Assembly: GCA_022539475.1 (NCBI GenBank)
Contig: VCMS01000127.1
Span: forward strand, 1 to 64,000
DNA from: Gracilaria domingensis
Lineage: Eukaryota; Rhodophyta; Florideophyceae; Gracilariales; Gracilariaceae
DNA: 64,000 bases
Reading direction: 5' to 3'
How positions within the stretch are numbered: the stretch's first letter is position 1; each line of letters opens with the position of its first letter. Below, in pieces: positions 33,096 to 43,922 of the stretch. The position numbers were made by a program, and so were the translations under genes. The notes under the pieces are model-generated. The model was given only the letters and a program-made list of their open reading frames with translations. It had not been told where the DNA came from and searched no databases.

Positions 33096-33837
33096 TCATG
33101 TCTTTTCTACTAAGCGCTGGAGAACGCCATGCGTCTTTTCCCTTTTCTTGTTACTGCGCTTTAGCTCCGCTAGTATTTTAATCTGGCGCGCATTTTGCTT
33201 GTCTATGAATGACTCGAGAAGACTTGTATGAGAAAGTTTTGCCCTCTTTTTTGAGCTTGTTATCGGTTGATCGTTGTTGGAAGCGTCACTTGTTGAACAA
33301 TTGCCTGGGTGGTCATATCGTGCTTTCCTGCTTTGTAGCTCATGCATGAGAGCAAAGAATTCTGGCCCGTCGAAAAGATCTTTATCATCACCATCGCGAC
33401 CGGTCTGGTTGATTTTAGTTATGAATGCCGAGTACTCTGTCGTTATTCACATAAACTTCTTTTGCCACCCTTTTGCAGTTCTTTTGATTCTGTGTAGTTT
33501 TTCTTCTCTTTTTCACAACATGAGCAAAGACGTCGTTGAAGCTTTTTTTTTGTTGCTTTCTGTTGCCATATCCGCCTTTTTTTATTATTTTGATTAGCAA
33601 TGTAACCGTATTACTGTCATAGTGCTGCCCGTCCGCTGGATTGGTCTGCTTTCTTGAAAGACTTGTTTTTGTAACAGCAAGAGGGGATTGGTTGGTAAGA
33701 GTGTGGCAAGATAGCTTTAGATCAGGTGGCGGCGAAGGTGATGGAATTGGAGCAGAGATGCTCTTTGTTGACAAAGAAGGGTTCGGACTGTGTGCAGAAA
33801 AGTGTTTGGAATTCACCGAAGGAGAATTGTCTGCCAT
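33096..33837 (-). pseudogene. Harbinger-type Myb/SANT-like partner, broken
   Basis: Two pieces on the minus strand, 33837-33415 and 33347-33096, are in different phases. The first is Ser/Pro-rich, then holds a helical, basic region (from about YDSNTVTLLIKIIKKGG through KKSFNDVFAHVVKKRRK) resembling the Myb/SANT-like DNA-binding protein of PIF/Harbinger elements. The second is a Lys-rich coiled coil typical of their C-terminal ends. It faces the transposase pseudogene tail to tail with 8 bases between. It is broken by at least one frame change, unless an intron lies between the pieces. The terminal repeats of this element were not found. Confidence 0.5.
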
Positions 33838-34115
33838 TGTATGAATGAAAGAGACGTACTCTACGTCAAAATAGTTCAGGAAGCGGCATCACATGTGGGT
33901 TCGGTTTATAGTGATGGCGTTGTAGCTGAAGTGAGAGAAGTGTTTCGCTTTCCCGCGAAACGATACCTGAAAGCTTTGGGTCTGTCCTTCGCGCGTTTCT
34001 ACACATGGGGACGTGTCCAGGAAGCCGTGAAATGTCCATTGGACAATTCGTGGTGTCACTCTGTCCATGCGCCCTACTGTCCAATTTTGGTGTAGAACGG
34101 GCCTGAGGCCATCTA

Positions 34116-36685
34116 CTGTGGGTGTCCCTCAAACTTGGACAGGTACCTCACGTCCAAAACCGTGCGGTTTTCACAAAAAAATAAGCAGAATTATGAACTT
34201 TCCTGGTTTTGAGGGTCTTTTGGTTGTAGTCTCAACACTTTCTTTATATCATTCTTCTTCAAGAAGAACACATATATTCCAAGTCGTTTGCAATTCATCT
34301 CTAGTACATTCTAAACTCCCCTACTTTTGCTCTTGCTATCCTGGGACTTGCCCAGATTACGTAAGAATTACACTTTCCATACCCTACGTCACAAAGGACC
34401 GAAACAGTAGTGCGTCCTATTCGTTCTCTGGACAATCTCCCAATCAATCCACAATCTCCTTCAGACAAAGATACGTCCAGAAGACATCTTCAAACACTAT
34501 CCAAAACAGAAACACAATCTCCAGTCCTTATGGTGTCTCTTTCGACATAAAAGGCAGCACAAAGTAGAAATAACACACCCAAACAAGCTTCGTCCCTCAC
34601 CATGCTCAGCTTTTAGTATCAATTGCACCCACTACGCTTCTGAGAGTGGTTCAACCTTGTTCAGCAAATTATGGCTCCCGTTGTTATCAACTGCTGGACT
34701 CGGTCTTCGGACAAACGCATACACAGAATGATACTGAAAGGAATAGAGTTAGTGGACAGTGGTTATTCGTTTCGAACCGCAGCGGAAGAGGTCCACCTGG
34801 CTCCTCTTCTCTTCATTATCATTATCAGAAAGCAAACAAAGAGCAGTCCATACGCGCCAATTCAAGACTGTCCTTGACTCCTGAAGAGGAAAATCGAATT
34901 GTCGCACTTCTGTTAGAGTATAGCAGAAGAGGACGATCCCTCACACGTTCCGATCTTCAAGACTGCGTCCAGATGCTCGTAGCTACTTTTCCGCCCTACC
35001 GCCGCGAAAGGATCAGATTCAAAGACGGTAGGCCCGGGCGACGATTCTGTGAGCTCTTCGAAGCTCGCCATTCCCAGCAAATCATTCTGAAGAGGCCCTC
35101 AAGGCAAGATGCCAAACGATTCGCGGCTACAAACGCGAAAGTACTAGTGCAGCACATGCTTTCTTTGAAGAAACTTATCAAGCATCACAACATTCCGCCT
35201 TCATGTATCGTCAATGTCGACGAAACTGGGTTCTCGCCGGCGAAAGACAAGGCCAGTGGAAACCTCCCAAAACGGTATTACCCCAAGACGAATAAGTCAT
35301 TCTCAACTAATGCCGACTTTAGAAATGTGAATCATATCACGTTGTTGGGGACAGTGTTTGCGGATGGTCGAATTGGTGTCCCAATGTTCGTATTTCAGGG
35401 CACAAGGTTAAGGACCAAAAGGGTTAGCAGAGGAAACGACGAAGGAGTATCCGCGGAGTGCATAGCTGAATACTTGCCGAAGAACGCTGTGGTCACAGCA
35501 CGCAAAGAAGTCGCGTCAGTTGACACAAATAACTTCTTTGGATGGGCGGAACACTTCCTGCATGACACGAAAGCACTTCGTGAGAATGATCAGAAGCTGT
35601 TACTTATCTATGACGCCCATCGCAGCCATCTGTCCATTCCCGTACTTGAGATGCTATCCATGTCAAATTTCATTGCATATGCCTTACCAGCCCACACAAG
35701 CGGCACCACGCAACCGTTAGATGTCTCAGTCTTCCCGTCTCTCAAGCATCACTACCGGAACCTGTTGCACTCTGTTTATCGAAACAAAAGGAAAGAGAAA
35801 AAGGCGCTCGATGAGTTTGATGTAGTTCAAATAATAGCACAGTGTTACCAACGAAGCTTCACGGCAAGCAATATCCTCTCCGGTTTCGCCAAGTGCGGGA
35901 TTTGGCCAATCGATGACTATCGACTCTTCGCGCAGGCACGGCCATACAGCTTCGACGAACCTAATCGTATTGCGTCACTTGAGGAAATGATGCAAATGAT
36001 GGATGCGAGAGAGGATGAATTGGTAGCAGAAGTTGTGGAAAATGTTCACCTGCATTCTTCAAGGTTTTAAGATACTTCTTACGGTGCTGTGTTAACAACC
36101 GAAGCCGCAATGTCGTTAATGCGGCTCAGCGCACAATCGCGACAAGTGCATAAGCATAAGAATCTTGCCGCTGCCGCCAAACGTGAGCAAAAGGAAGCTA
36201 TTGAGAAGTCAAGGCGTCAGGTGCTGCGCTCGCACTTCGATCGGGTTGACGCTTTGCGTCGTTCACGGGTGTACAAGGAGCCATCTGTCATGCCTCAGTC
36301 ATTGAAAGTGAGGCGTTATTGCCAAATCTCGCGAAGCCGCGAGAAGGAAGTCTTTGGGTGTGCAATGGTTGGGAACTTCGGTGAACCGCTGAACATGTCT
36401 GAGTGGAATTTGTGGGAGCCGTTGACAACCCCTGATGTTTATTTATGCTTGTTTTTAGAAGGTGCCCTTAAGGTACTTTTTTGGTGGTTAGTGCACTTGG
36501 CGTTCAACCGCCGTATTTGTTCGATCGTTTTGTTCTGCTTTGTTCCGGGGAATAATTGGCTTGATGTATCCATTCTAGACTCTTAAGCATTAGCATCTTG
36601 CCAAAAATCAAGAGAAACTGGCCATAAATTGTTGGGTCTAACTTACTCGATTCTCATACTGTTCAACATTGAGGTACACCCACAG
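34116..36685 (+). mobile_element. pogo-like (Tc1/mariner) DNA transposon
   Basis: The ends are inverted repeats of about 28 bases: CTGTGGGTGTCCCTCAAACT at 34116 and the complement of CTGTGGGTGTACCTCAATGT ending at 36685. Both are flanked by TA (34114-34115 and 36686-36687), the target duplication of Tc1/mariner elements. The 2570-base element carries one transposase gene with a frameshift and a stop. It sits between the Harbinger remnant and the cullin gene. Confidence 0.88.
34671..36586 (+). pseudogene. pogo-like DDE_1 transposase, nearly intact
   Basis: The first ATG is at 34671, giving an N-terminal helix-turn-helix region (RIHRMILKGIELVDSG, FRTAAEEVHLAP). Around 34800-34812 one base seems lost, and the frame continues as SSLHYHYQKANKEQS. 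The catalytic domain follows: NVDETGF (near 35213), LLIYDAHRSHLS (near 35600) and TTQPLDVSVF (near 35710). The last two acids are 35 residues apart (DD35D), within the pogo range. A TAA at 36068-36070 interrupts the frame, which then continues in phase to 36586 with a Lys/Arg-rich tail typical of the family. So there are about two lesions. Either could be a sequence error, in which case the element would be whole. Confidence 0.82.
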
Positions 36686-36689
36686 TACG

Positions 36690-37478
36690 CCGTTGATTCC
36701 CGACTCGGGAGTCCCGAGCGCCTGTCGTAGCAAGCTACCCTTGGTAGTGTCAACGCTATACAGTGTACAGGACAATTCTGTTTCACTTTTCTTTTTCGAG
36801 GGTGATCTAGGGTGTATCCCTATTACAAGGTCATATTGCACCAATTATAGAAGCCCTTGCGGTCTTCAGACTCTGAAGTTCAGATGCTTGAGTGCAATGG
36901 TGGTATAGTATCCCCGCCCATTCGCATCGCCATGGGTTCAAACTTCACATTGACCGCCAAATCAGTGAGCAGGCCAAGTCTTACCGAATCTTCGCTTATC
37001 AACTCTCATCAACAGCTTCGGTTCCTTAACCAGCGATAACACGAAGCAAACGAAGTGTGCAACTCAGAGCTCCCATCTCGGGTTGACTCTCGCTAAAATC
37101 AGAAGACAAGCCGTGACGATCCTAGTCTAGGTCAGGAGCGGAACGTGTTGTACGTAGTGTTTCGGGTGAACAACTGTTAACGGTGGCGAGCCCTGAGTGG
37201 ACAAGAAAACGATACTTCTTGAGGCAAGGACAAGGCGAAGGCGTGACAGAACAGGTGTTGCACGACTTACCTTCATACCGACAGACTTATTTTCGAATGC
37301 GTCCTGTGCCATCAGCGGTTGACTGCGAGCATGTCGTACAAACATAGACTTGCACTTGGGCTTGAAGAATAAGCCAGCGGTGATTGACCTCTTTGTCACT
37401 CACACCCAGTGCCAGGGAGAAAACGTGAAGATAATGTGTTGTCTAGTTAGGAAAACCTCTATATACCCACATACTGTC
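36690..37478. other. Spacer between transposon and cullin gene
   Basis: No convincing gene. It includes the 3' flank of the minus-strand cullin gene. Short frames here have no recognisable domain. Confidence 0.5.
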
Positions 37479-39897
37479 CTAAGCAAGATACCTATAGCTA
37501 GAATTACTTGAATCATCTCGAGCCAAGTATTCTCGACTAATCAGCTCTTCAATCCTGTTCTTAATAGCACGTGGTTCTGGCTTGAACACAGGATTGCACA
37601 GCTTGCTCACTTCCATTATTAGTCGTTGATGGTCCAAGTTCTTGTGCTGCTTCATGACTCTCACAATGGCAGCCTCAATGGCATGACGTCTGTCTTCAAC
37701 AACAGTGTCATGCGCCGCCTCTTTTTCTTGTTCGTTGATTCTTGCCATAGGCATTGGTACAGTAAGCCGCCTCTTCGGAGATACAAACTGTGTGTTAAGG
37801 GTGAACAAGTCGGTAGGACTGAACTCACGGCTTTTGGGCTCCTTAAGAAGCAAAGGGGTCTTGCGAGACATCAACGAACCAAGAGAGGCTTTCAACAGAT
37901 CTTCGCTATCCCGTGCATTCGAGTTTGCTTTCCGTGATTTGTCGTGTAAAGTCTCAAGAATTTGGGCATAGGTGACGTGATCAGTAAAGTTGAACAAAAC
38001 CAGAATGCAAAGTTGATGAGTCGAAACCTGCAGTTCGATTCGTTGGTAAGCACGCTTCCCAGTAAACAAGCTCGTTTCTAAGGACCCCTTTCCTAGAGAA
38101 TGCACCCATCGAAGTACTCGCTGTGATGTTCTCTTATCATAAAACTCCTTGAAGCGTCGTTCGCATACCTCCAGCTGAGCGGGGAGTACAACTGTGTCCT
38201 CAGAATAAGTAGGCCAATGTCCCGTAGTCAAAACTCTGACCGAGAACTCCACGGAACCAATGACTACCGCCGATGATGACGCACCGGTTAACGCACGCCC
38301 TGCCGTCCCAGCAGACTCGCGGTTAAGCGCAATATTCCATTCTCGAAACTGGGTTTGAGTATCTCTACTGACGTTGATATCAGTTATCATCCCTTCTAAC
38401 TTCGAGGTGAAATGTGCTCCACAACTCTGCTTCAACTTACTGATGAGATGCCGCTCAGCGTCATCAGAATGGGAGCGCTCCAACAAAAGGCGTTTTGCCA
38501 ACTGCTTCCGACAGAATTCTTGGAAGACATCCTTCTCCGTTAGATACGTGAATAACTTGACGAGTTTCTCCAGTTGCATCTCAACATCCGCTTCGGCCAT
38601 TTTCGCACCTCGTCCTCCAGAGTTCAGAAGTGAGTCACAGTAATTCGCGAACAATTGCGCAGTTGAAGAGTCGCCAACTTGTTCGTTTACAAACCTCTCA
38701 AACGCTTCCTTCATTGCTTTGGTAAATACTGCATGTCTCGAGAAACAGTTTGTCACCAACTCGGTATACCTGTCATGTAGAGCAATGAGTCTTTGGATGT
38801 ATTCTGGCTTGTCTGCTGAGCTACTGGGTCCGTGGCGGCTGGGAGTTGTAGGGGTCTGCGCTTCATCTCTAGCTCCCTTCTGGGTTGATTCAGTTTTGGA
38901 ATTCTCAATAAAGCTCCTCTGCTCTCGCACTAGTTCCATTCCTTCCTTTTGTATATGATTCTTCAAGATCTGCCCGACTGGAACTAATCCTTGGGGAACG
39001 CGAGAGTACAAACGGTAGAGTCGCATGAGATCGTCCTTCTTGTTGTTCTCCAGCAAAGCAACTAGGCCCGAATTGTCTTTGGACAACATTTTCTTTTGAT
39101 GGACTATTAGAACTTCTTCCTCATACACTCGGAGAAGACGTTCTTGAGTCTGTCCGTTCAAATACTGTGTTGCTCTCTCCAACTCTTCTATGATACTCGA
39201 GTCGGCTTTCCGCATAAAATCGGGAAAGGAATCTTCTTCCGCCCATTTCGCCGAGGTTCTTCTATAGAAATCCGCCGTTTCTTCCAAAAACGGAGCCTCC
39301 CACTCGGCAGTGTAAACATCAAGCTTCCCCATACCCATTTCTACAAATATATCTAGTACCCCACGTAGAAGAGAGCGATCAACATTATCACCGTCTCGTT
39401 CGCGTTGCACAATGTTTAGGGCAGCTTTTCTCACGGAAGCCACAATATTGTCAAACACTTCTATTCTGAAGCACATGTAACCGGCATTCTCCAAGGACGG
39501 TTCCTCGTTACGTTTAACGTAATATCTGTCAATATATGAGAACGTTCTTGTGACCCATTTCACCATCAATTTGTGATTGGACCATCTTCGACGTAGCTCT
39601 CGCAGCATTGACTCTTCTCCAGTAGTACGCTGAATGGCGGGTAGACATGATGATCGAAGATACGCTTTCAAAGTGCCTTGGACCCGCTGGTAAAGGTCTT
39701 TCGCATAGGAGCGCGGCGTCTTCTGAATACACATTTTTGTAAACAGTAGTATAGATATGATTCCATTCCTTTGGCCCATCTGTACCATGGCGCCGTCTGT
39801 AATCCCCATCAGCGTCCAGCACGGCGGCAAGAGGTTCGAAGCCTCTCGATTCAATGATCGTCCAACCAGCGTCGATGTCGATCCCTGTCTCGTCCAT
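37479..39897 (-). CDS. CUL1: Cullin-1-type scaffold of SCF ubiquitin ligase
   Basis: Cullins hold the RING protein RBX1 at one end and substrate adaptors at the other. The protein matches plant CUL1 throughout: DIDAGWTIIE near the start, TTVYK then MCIQKTPRSYAKDLYQ, LYRLYSRVPQGLVPVG in the repeats, the cullin-homology region, and a C-terminal winged helix with AIVRVMKQHKNLDHQ, whose Lys aligns with the neddylation site, ending SYRYLA. The expected start is ATG 39897. After about residue 54 the frame changes at a run of five T on the plus strand (39734-39738). Removing one base there joins VYK to MCIQK exactly as in the family, so this is probably a consensus error, giving about 805 residues. 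A Ser/Thr-rich insert of about 40 residues sits before the cullin-homology region. A true pseudogene is less likely, as the rest is intact. Confidence 0.9.
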
Positions 39898-41235
39898 GAC
39901 GTGGAATGTGTCCGAAATGATGGTATTCAATCTACGCGATCGTGCCGGGAGAACTAACTTTGAAGAAATGCGGGTCGTGGTGCCACAAATAATAATAGGA
40001 AGCGCACCGTATGGGGAAGAACGAAACGGAGACTTGGGCTCAGGACTGTGTCAAATCTGCAAGAACCGGGAGGGTCTCTATCATATCTGAGATGAAGGGG
40101 ATGAATGCGGGACAATTGTCGGCGTCTCCATCCTCCATGGGAGAGACTTTGTCAAGGACAGGAGGGAGCAAGCGAAAAAGGTGCGAACTTCATGTTCATT
40201 TTTCCTTACTGAAGCTTACACCATGTTAATTTGAGAAGGAAAAAATCATTTTTGGATTCAAGTTTGATTTCATTAATGAAATCAAACCAGAATCCAAAAA
40301 GTGATTTTTCCATTAAATTTTCATACAAAAACTAATTTCCACCAATTGCGAAATAAAATGCAATATACATATTGCACCCGTATACCTGTATATATGTCAT
40401 CCTTGATTATCGGGTACATCACGTCAAGGATGACATCTTCGGCATCAAACAATGTTGCTTCCATGTTACTCGACGGACGGGTTGAGATCTAGGCTCATTG
40501 AGGTTCATCCCCGTCGCAGTGGAAAAGGTTACGAGAACCAGTAGCGGGTACAATCAGTTCAGAACGAGAGACAGATGGGGGCTTAAAGCCAAGGCATTCG
40601 ACATAGTATTACCAACTGTATTTATTCAAGTCTTTTTGAAAGAGTCAAACATCCTCCATGTCCTCCACATCGATTCTGTTGCTGAAAGCTGACCGCAATG
40701 ACTCATCAAATAGGTAGTGCATAAATTACCGTAGGTCTTTAAAACTTCTGGCAGAAGGATACCGCTTGTGCTCCGCGCAAAATTTGTCTTAACAATTTGG
40801 CCTAATGCGGCAGAGAAATCGCAGAGTAGTCTACCTCGCAAGGCAATGCATTCTCATTTCTCGCTCTCTTTTGCGTACCTCTACCCCTTGAGAAACTAGT
40901 AGAATGGTACGTGTTTTTTTGGTTCTGGGGGCCTTTGAAGGGTACTCGACTGGACAACAGCTCGCATACCAAGGGTACTTGTTTGAGTTGCTAGGCTAGC
41001 TCAGCTTTGAAGTTGATATGTTTTGCATCCTTTTGAATGTTTAGAAAAAAAACTTTCAGTGAGTTACGAAACTGATTTGCGCACGGCCTGGATAAAACTC
41101 AGTAAAGCTCAAACCATCCTACGAATTCGTCCTCAGAACCTCCTCTATCCAGGAAAGTGTTGCGACTGCTTCTTCGATAAACTCATAAAGAACGAAGTTG
41201 TGGCCAAAGATACTTTCATCCCTTAACACCTGTTG
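39898..41235. other. Spacer between CUL1 and RPT2
   Basis: No gene recognised. It contains a long perfect-type palindrome at 40238-40311 and a 12-base-stem inverted repeat at about 40398-40433 (TGTCATCCTTGA / TCAAGGATGACA). Short frames look like chance. Confidence 0.5.
40238..40311. repeat. 74-base palindrome
   Basis: GGAAAAAATCATTTTTGGATTC leads into a centre TTTGATTTCATTAATGAAATCAAA, then the complement GAATCCAAAAAGTGATTTTTCC. Only a few mismatches occur over the whole length. It could be a tiny foldback element. It lies about 340 bases upstream of the cullin start and about 925 bases past the 3' end of RPT2. Confidence 0.75.
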
Positions 41236-42561
41236 CTACAGATACAGCCCCTCTGGGACGCCTTGGTTTTTCTTGTACATTACGTTCTCCTTTGCTTTCT
41301 TGAAGTCTGAGTGAGTGACTTGCATTCTCCGCTCTCGAAGAGCCATAAGGCCAGCCTCCGTGCATATAGCCTTTATATCAGCACCGCTTAGTTCATCCTT
41401 GCTCATCACGAACTCTTCTAGATTCACGTCGTCAGCCAAAGTCATCCGCCCAGTATGAATGGCAAAGATTCGTCGTTTCGTTTTCTCATCCGGAAGGGGA
41501 AACTCTATTTTCCGATCAATACGACCTGGACGCAGCAATGCGGGATCAAGCGTTTCGATTCGATTCGTAGCAAGCAAAACCTTGACATCACCTCGACTGT
41601 CAAATCCATCCAGCTGATTTAGAAGCTCCAGCATCGTTCGTTGAATTTCACGTTCGCCACCTGATGTAGTATCATATCGCTTCGTACCGACGGCATCGAT
41701 TTCGTCGATGAAGACAATAGAAGGTGCCATATCTTCGGCGACGCGGAATAACTCTCGCACAAGTTTGGGACCATCTCCGAGATACTTTTGGATAAGTTCG
41801 GAACCAACAACGCGCAAAAAGGTGGCCGAAGTGCTGTTCGCCACAGCTTTCGCAAGCAGAGTTTTTCCTGTGCCTGGTTCTCCGTAAAGAATAACACCTT
41901 TAGGCGGCTTGATACCAATATCTTCGTACAGTTCGGGATGTGTGAGTGGCAGCTCAACCGCCTCCTTGATTTCTTGGATCTGGGACTCTAGTCCGCCGAT
42001 GTCAGCATAGCTCTCTAGCGGAGCTTTGTCAACTTTCATAACGCTCACCATTGGATCCGCATCATCCGCAAGCATACCAACAACACTCAACACCTTTTGG
42101 TGAAGAAGTACAGAGCTTCCGGGTTCCAGCTGATCTTTATCAACAAACGAAGTGATATAAACATAGTTCTCTGGTCCTACTGAGGATGATACAATTGCGT
42201 GATCGTCGTCGATAATTTCCTCGAGAGTTCCAACGCTCATAGGAGTACCACGGATATCTTCAACCTTCAGGCGATCCTCCTCTGTGCGCTCTTCACGAGG
42301 CTTGTAGCGCTCTTGATTCGTGACAAACTCTTCTTCCATTAAGAGATAGTCTTTCACGCGCTCAAGTTTTAGCAAACGCAATCTACACTTTGCATTAGGC
42401 GTGATCGTTGGTAGCTTTGCTGCTACTTCGGGTCCGCGCTTCTTCTTCTTCCGTCCAATTCGGGTTGGTGCTGGCGGAGGCTCATATTTCTTATGCTTCT
42501 TGTCTCCTTGATTCCCACCAGGCGGGCCGCCCGGAGGCATCCCACTCTGTCCATTTCCCAT
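41236..42561 (-). CDS. RPT2: 26S proteasome regulatory ATPase subunit 4
   Basis: One of six AAA ATPases in the base of the 19S particle, which unfolds ubiquitinated proteins and feeds them to the 20S core. The 441-residue protein has the family's usual length. It begins MGNGQSG, the N-myristoylation signal of Rpt2 (Gly2), followed by a Pro/Lys-rich tail, a coiled coil and OB domain, Walker A GEPGTGKT (about residues 225-232), Walker [12 protein letters not shown], the second region of homology around [17 protein letters not shown], and the C-terminal LYL that opens the 20S gate. The Glu in Walker A and ANSTSATF match plant rather than animal proteins. It is intronless and its start is divergent from the YggT gene. 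Confidence 0.97.
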   Translation of the reverse strand: MGNGQSGMPPGGPPGGNQGDKKHKKYEPPPAPTRIGRKKKKRGPEVAAKLPTITPNAKCRLRLLKLERVKDYLLMEEEFVTNQERYKPREERTEEDRLKVEDIRGTPMSVGTLEEIIDDDHAIVSSSVGPENYVYITSFVDKDQLEPGSSVLLHQKVLSVVGMLADDADPMVSVMKVDKAPLESYADIGGLESQIQEIKEAVELPLTHPELYEDIGIKPPKGVILYGEPGTGKTLLAKAVANSTSATFLRVVGSELIQKYLGDGPKLVRELFRVAEDMAPSIVFIDEIDAVGTKRYDTTSGGEREIQRTMLELLNQLDGFDSRGDVKVLLATNRIETLDPALLRPGRIDRKIEFPLPDEKTKRRIFAIHTGRMTLADDVNLEEFVMSKDELSGADIKAICTEAGLMALRERRMQVTHSDFKKAKENVMYKKNQGVPEGLYL

Positions 42562-43245
42562 ATCTCTTCAGAAGATGAAGTGAACAAACTCTGGCGTTGA
42601 TTCGAGCAGAAGCCAATTCTACGAACACTTGGGAACAAAAAACGGAGAACAGGTTGCGCTACACGCTAGGGAGTCCTATCGTGTATGGCGCAATTCGCTG
42701 GAGGCTAATCGAACGGGGTGCAGCGGAGTCTTGCATGATGGCAAGCGATACCTGGAGAGAGAAAGCAGTACACGTCCAGTGACCTGGACTCTTAGTACCT
42801 GTTCTTCCACGAGTGCCACGTTGCCAGCCCATTAGAACATCGTAAGGAAAGCCCTAATAGTACCGTTCATACATGAATTCATACAAGAATTATGCAGCAG
42901 GCTCAGGCGATCAGGAGCTCAAACGAACTTCAATGTGAACATGGATTCTCCCGTCACATACTGAAATTCGCGGCTGTAGTAGAAGAATGTAGGTCTGAAA
43001 GGCTGGCCCTTTTGACGCTCCCCTTGTATTTCTGGTTACGCTTCTTGCAAAAGTTGTTTTGTCCGAGGAAGGAATGCCCATTTAATTTGTCCTTCATAGG
43101 CATCGTGACACCTCTTAACTCTCGCGGTTTCGCAGTTTATTTGTCGCGTGAAACTCTGCCATAAGTGATAAACAGTGTGGGATTTCTTGAGCACGACGGA
43201 AATAAGTTGTTCAAGAGCTAAAGACGATTTACAAGTAGAGCGAAC
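42562..43245. other. Shared upstream region of RPT2 and YggT
   Basis: 684 bases between two divergent starts. No further gene is seen. It presumably holds the promoters of both, but I could not pick a TATA box or operator with confidence. Confidence 0.5.
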
Positions 43246-43746
43246 ATGCGCGTGGGGCCGTGCACCATCAAGAAACCGACGCAGGCTTTCGTCTCAACTT
43301 GCTTTCTTCCGGCACCACGTTCTATGCATCAGGTTTCACGAGATTCACGCGGGAAATACCGGACATGTTCGAGGAAACGATTTCCTCGTCCTAAGATGAC
43401 ATTGGGGGGTTTTGATGTTTTGAGCTCGCTTCCGGCCGTGACAATAGCAATTGATTCTCCTGCTCTACAGGTCGGGAAGTTTATCGCTGGTCCGTGTATC
43501 AATTTGTTCAATTTCGTCATGATCGTAAGAACAATTCTGACCTGGTATCCGCAGACGGATCTAGCAAAGAAGCCATGGATTTTTGTAGCTGTGCCCACCG
43601 AACCTCTACTTCGAGCGACAAGAAAAATAATCCCACCTGTGGGTGGGGTGGACATAACCCCTATTTTCTGGTTTGCCGTCATGTCCTTTGTACATGAGAT
43701 CTTGGTGGGCCCTCAAGGACTGCTAGTATTACTATCCCAGAAGTAG
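43246..43746 (+). CDS. YggT/YlmG-family plastid membrane protein
   Basis: 166 residues. The N-terminal 50 residues are rich in Ser, Arg and Lys with few acids, as in a plastid transit peptide. The rest is a YggT domain: a membrane segment around INLFNFVMIVRTILTWYP, the diagnostic P-x3-P..TEPLL run, PVGGVDITPIFWF and a second hydrophobic segment near the C terminus. Plant and algal relatives (YlmG, CCB3) act in plastids, in nucleoid distribution or haem attachment to cytochrome b6. Which role applies here cannot be told. ATG 43246 is the first in frame that includes the presequence. Confidence 0.85.
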   Translation: MRVGPCTIKKPTQAFVSTCFLPAPRSMHQVSRDSRGKYRTCSRKRFPRPKMTLGGFDVLSSLPAVTIAIDSPALQVGKFIAGPCINLFNFVMIVRTILTWYPQTDLAKKPWIFVAVPTEPLLRATRKIIPPVGGVDITPIFWFAVMSFVHEILVGPQGLLVLLSQK

Positions 43747-43922
43747 AAAGGAACGAACTACTCTGCTTACGGGATAGTCAGTGAAGGAGTCATCTATATC
43801 TTGCACTCGGTGTGACAATTGTGTGATTCGAAGATGTATTTCATGGAGGATCCCAGGAAACGAACAAGTCTTGTTTAATCCTAGTCGGATGTTGCTTCTA
43901 AGTACAGGTACTAAAGTGTTCC

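Noticed and set aside
31740-34113. Terminal repeats of the Harbinger element
   Set aside because: The best pairing found, CCAAAATTGG on both sides, is itself palindromic and too short to trust.
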